Part shown: in pieces, positions 34,169-34,995 of the stretch | How positions within the stretch are numbered: the stretch's first letter is position 1 | Layout of the letters: every line of letters begins with the position of its first letter | NCBI GenBank assembly: GCA_012031925.1 | Contig: JAAUSE010000007.1 | Location: 1 to 34,995 of the forward strand | Length of the DNA: 34,995 nucleotides | Direction of reading: 5' to 3' | From: Candidatus Altimarinota bacterium | GTDB taxonomy: Bacteria > Patescibacteriota > JACMRA01 | Notes under the pieces: generated by a model | What the model saw: only the letters and a program-made list of their open reading frames with translations | What the model was told of the DNA's origin: nothing | Database searches by the model: none | Made by a program: the position numbers and the translations under genes

Positions 34169-34197
34169 ATTGTAAGTATTTAAAAATATGTTGTCAA
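34169..34197 (-). promoter_or_regulatory. Promoter of the secreted Cys-containing protein gene
   Basis: Minus strand: TTGACA (34197-34192), exact 17-bp spacer, TACAAT (34174-34169). The leader is about 14 nt. Confidence 0.75.
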
Positions 34198-34272
34198 TAA
34201 TGCCAATTTTGCTCTGATGTAAAATTATCAATCATAAGTATAAGTATAAATTTAAACTCTCCCCTAGTATTC

Positions 34273-34995
34273 CTACAATCCTGGAACCTTAACATCACCA
34301 ACTTCAGGATTAAATTCTTCTACCACTTCATATGAAGGAGGGTTAATAAAAGTCTCCTTAGCAACTGGAGTTACTTCAACTGCTGGATTGCTTGGTACCG
34401 CAGTTGAGACTGGGACAGAAACTTCAACCTTAGCTGGTTGTACTTGACCCAGCGGTGTGTTTTGAATCCAGTTTCGGCAATTGAGTCAGAAGGCTGCTCC
34501 ACTGCTGGAGTTGGATTGGTAACCCTTACTTCAGCTGTCGGAACTTCAGGAACTGTTTGCTTTGGAACAGGAGTTTCAATTTGTCCAGGTGTTGTGCTAG
34601 CTGGAGTCGGAGGAGTTTGAGGTTGCACGACAGGAGCTTGCTCTGGAGCTTGAACACTACCAGGCTGCTCCACTGCTGGAGTTGGGTTAGTTACATTAGT
34701 TTCACCAGAAGCCTCTGGTTGCCCTTGTGGTTGCCCAGGTTGTACAGCTGCAGCTGTTGGTGCTACAACATTGGTTTCTTCAGTTAATTCAATTTCCGGC
34801 TGTTTTGGTGGTTCAGGCTGTTTTGGTGGTTCTTTAACTTCTCTTTTAATTGTAACTTGATCTTCTTGTTTGCTTGAACTAGATTCAGTAGAATCCGATT
34901 TGGTAGTCACTTCTACACCTGCTTTGGTAGAAGTTATTTTTCGTATTTCCCAACAGATGAGTTGCTCAAATAAGCCTCATTACACTTATTAACAA
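34273..34995 (-). CDS. Pro/Glu/Thr-rich surface protein, partial and twice frameshifted
   Basis: The gene enters from the right edge (VNKCNEAYLSNSSVGKYEK), shifts frame at the five-T run 34937-34941, continues as TSTKAGVEVTTKSDSTESSS and a low-complexity Pro/Gln/Glu region, and shifts again at TTT 34472-34474. It then reads NWIQNTPLGQVQPAKVEVSV and ends ...EVGDVKVPGL at TAG 34275-34273. One added base at each run restores a single frame. TNPTPAVEQP occurs twice and a diverged copy once. Such regions usually form extended stalks outside the cell. The N-terminal domain is beyond the window; family unknown. Confidence 0.6.

Noticed and set aside
1-34995. Alternative genetic code (TGA read as Gly), as in some CPR lineages
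   Set aside because: TGA ends clear genes (for example at 2502, 10133 and 30001) and does not appear within conserved frames.

Overview
The window is AT-rich (roughly one third G+C), gene-dense and uses the standard bacterial code: TGA ends several genes and does not interrupt reading frames. Small genes, envelope glycan and surface-protein gene content, gatA and gatC placed apart, a stand-alone N-terminal transketolase subunit and a lone parB all fit a Candidate Phyla Radiation (Patescibacteria) genome. I infer that assignment and cannot place it to a lineage. I found no rRNA, tRNA or CRISPR array.

Layout. 1-1680: end of a dTDP-rhamnose operon (rfbC, rfbA). 1750-3958: methyltransferase and GT-C membrane glycosyltransferase. 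3968-6360: four tandem single-pass membrane proteins sharing an N-terminal anchor but with diverging ectodomains. 6421-10133: PIG-V-like mannosyltransferase, polyprenol-sugar GT2, Wzx-like flippase. 10402-18272: secreted M23 peptidase with a repeat domain, three GT2 glycosyltransferases, an FkbM methyltransferase and a secreted subtilase. 18402-25001: anchored surface protein, coiled-coil membrane protein, parB, gatC, membrane GT2, gatA. 25045-30460: a mosaic accessory region. 30630-34995: transketolase N-half, an inactive M16 peptidase homologue, a secreted Cys-containing protein and a Pro-rich protein running off the end.

The most interesting part is 25273-30102. It has copies of one ricin-B-like beta-trefoil segment, nearly identical up to a fixed point and then joined to unrelated C-terminal domains. 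Each C-terminal domain is followed by a small multi-pass membrane protein gene. This looks like an array of recombination-ready effector/immunity cassettes of the polymorphic-toxin kind, with membrane proteins as candidate immunity factors. A 29-bp palindrome splits the trefoil frame, supplying a TGA stop and an overlapping ATG. A closely related palindrome, with matching changes in both arms, lies at the 3' end of parB.

Two general traits recur. Promoters of the form TTGACA/T-17-TANNNT lie very close to start codons, implying leaderless or very short leaders, and some -35 boxes overlap the U-tract of the preceding terminator. In addition, many genes carry one-base frameshifts at short mononucleotide runs, nearly all as a missing base. 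This suggests undercalled homopolymers in the assembly, although real gene decay or recoding is not excluded.
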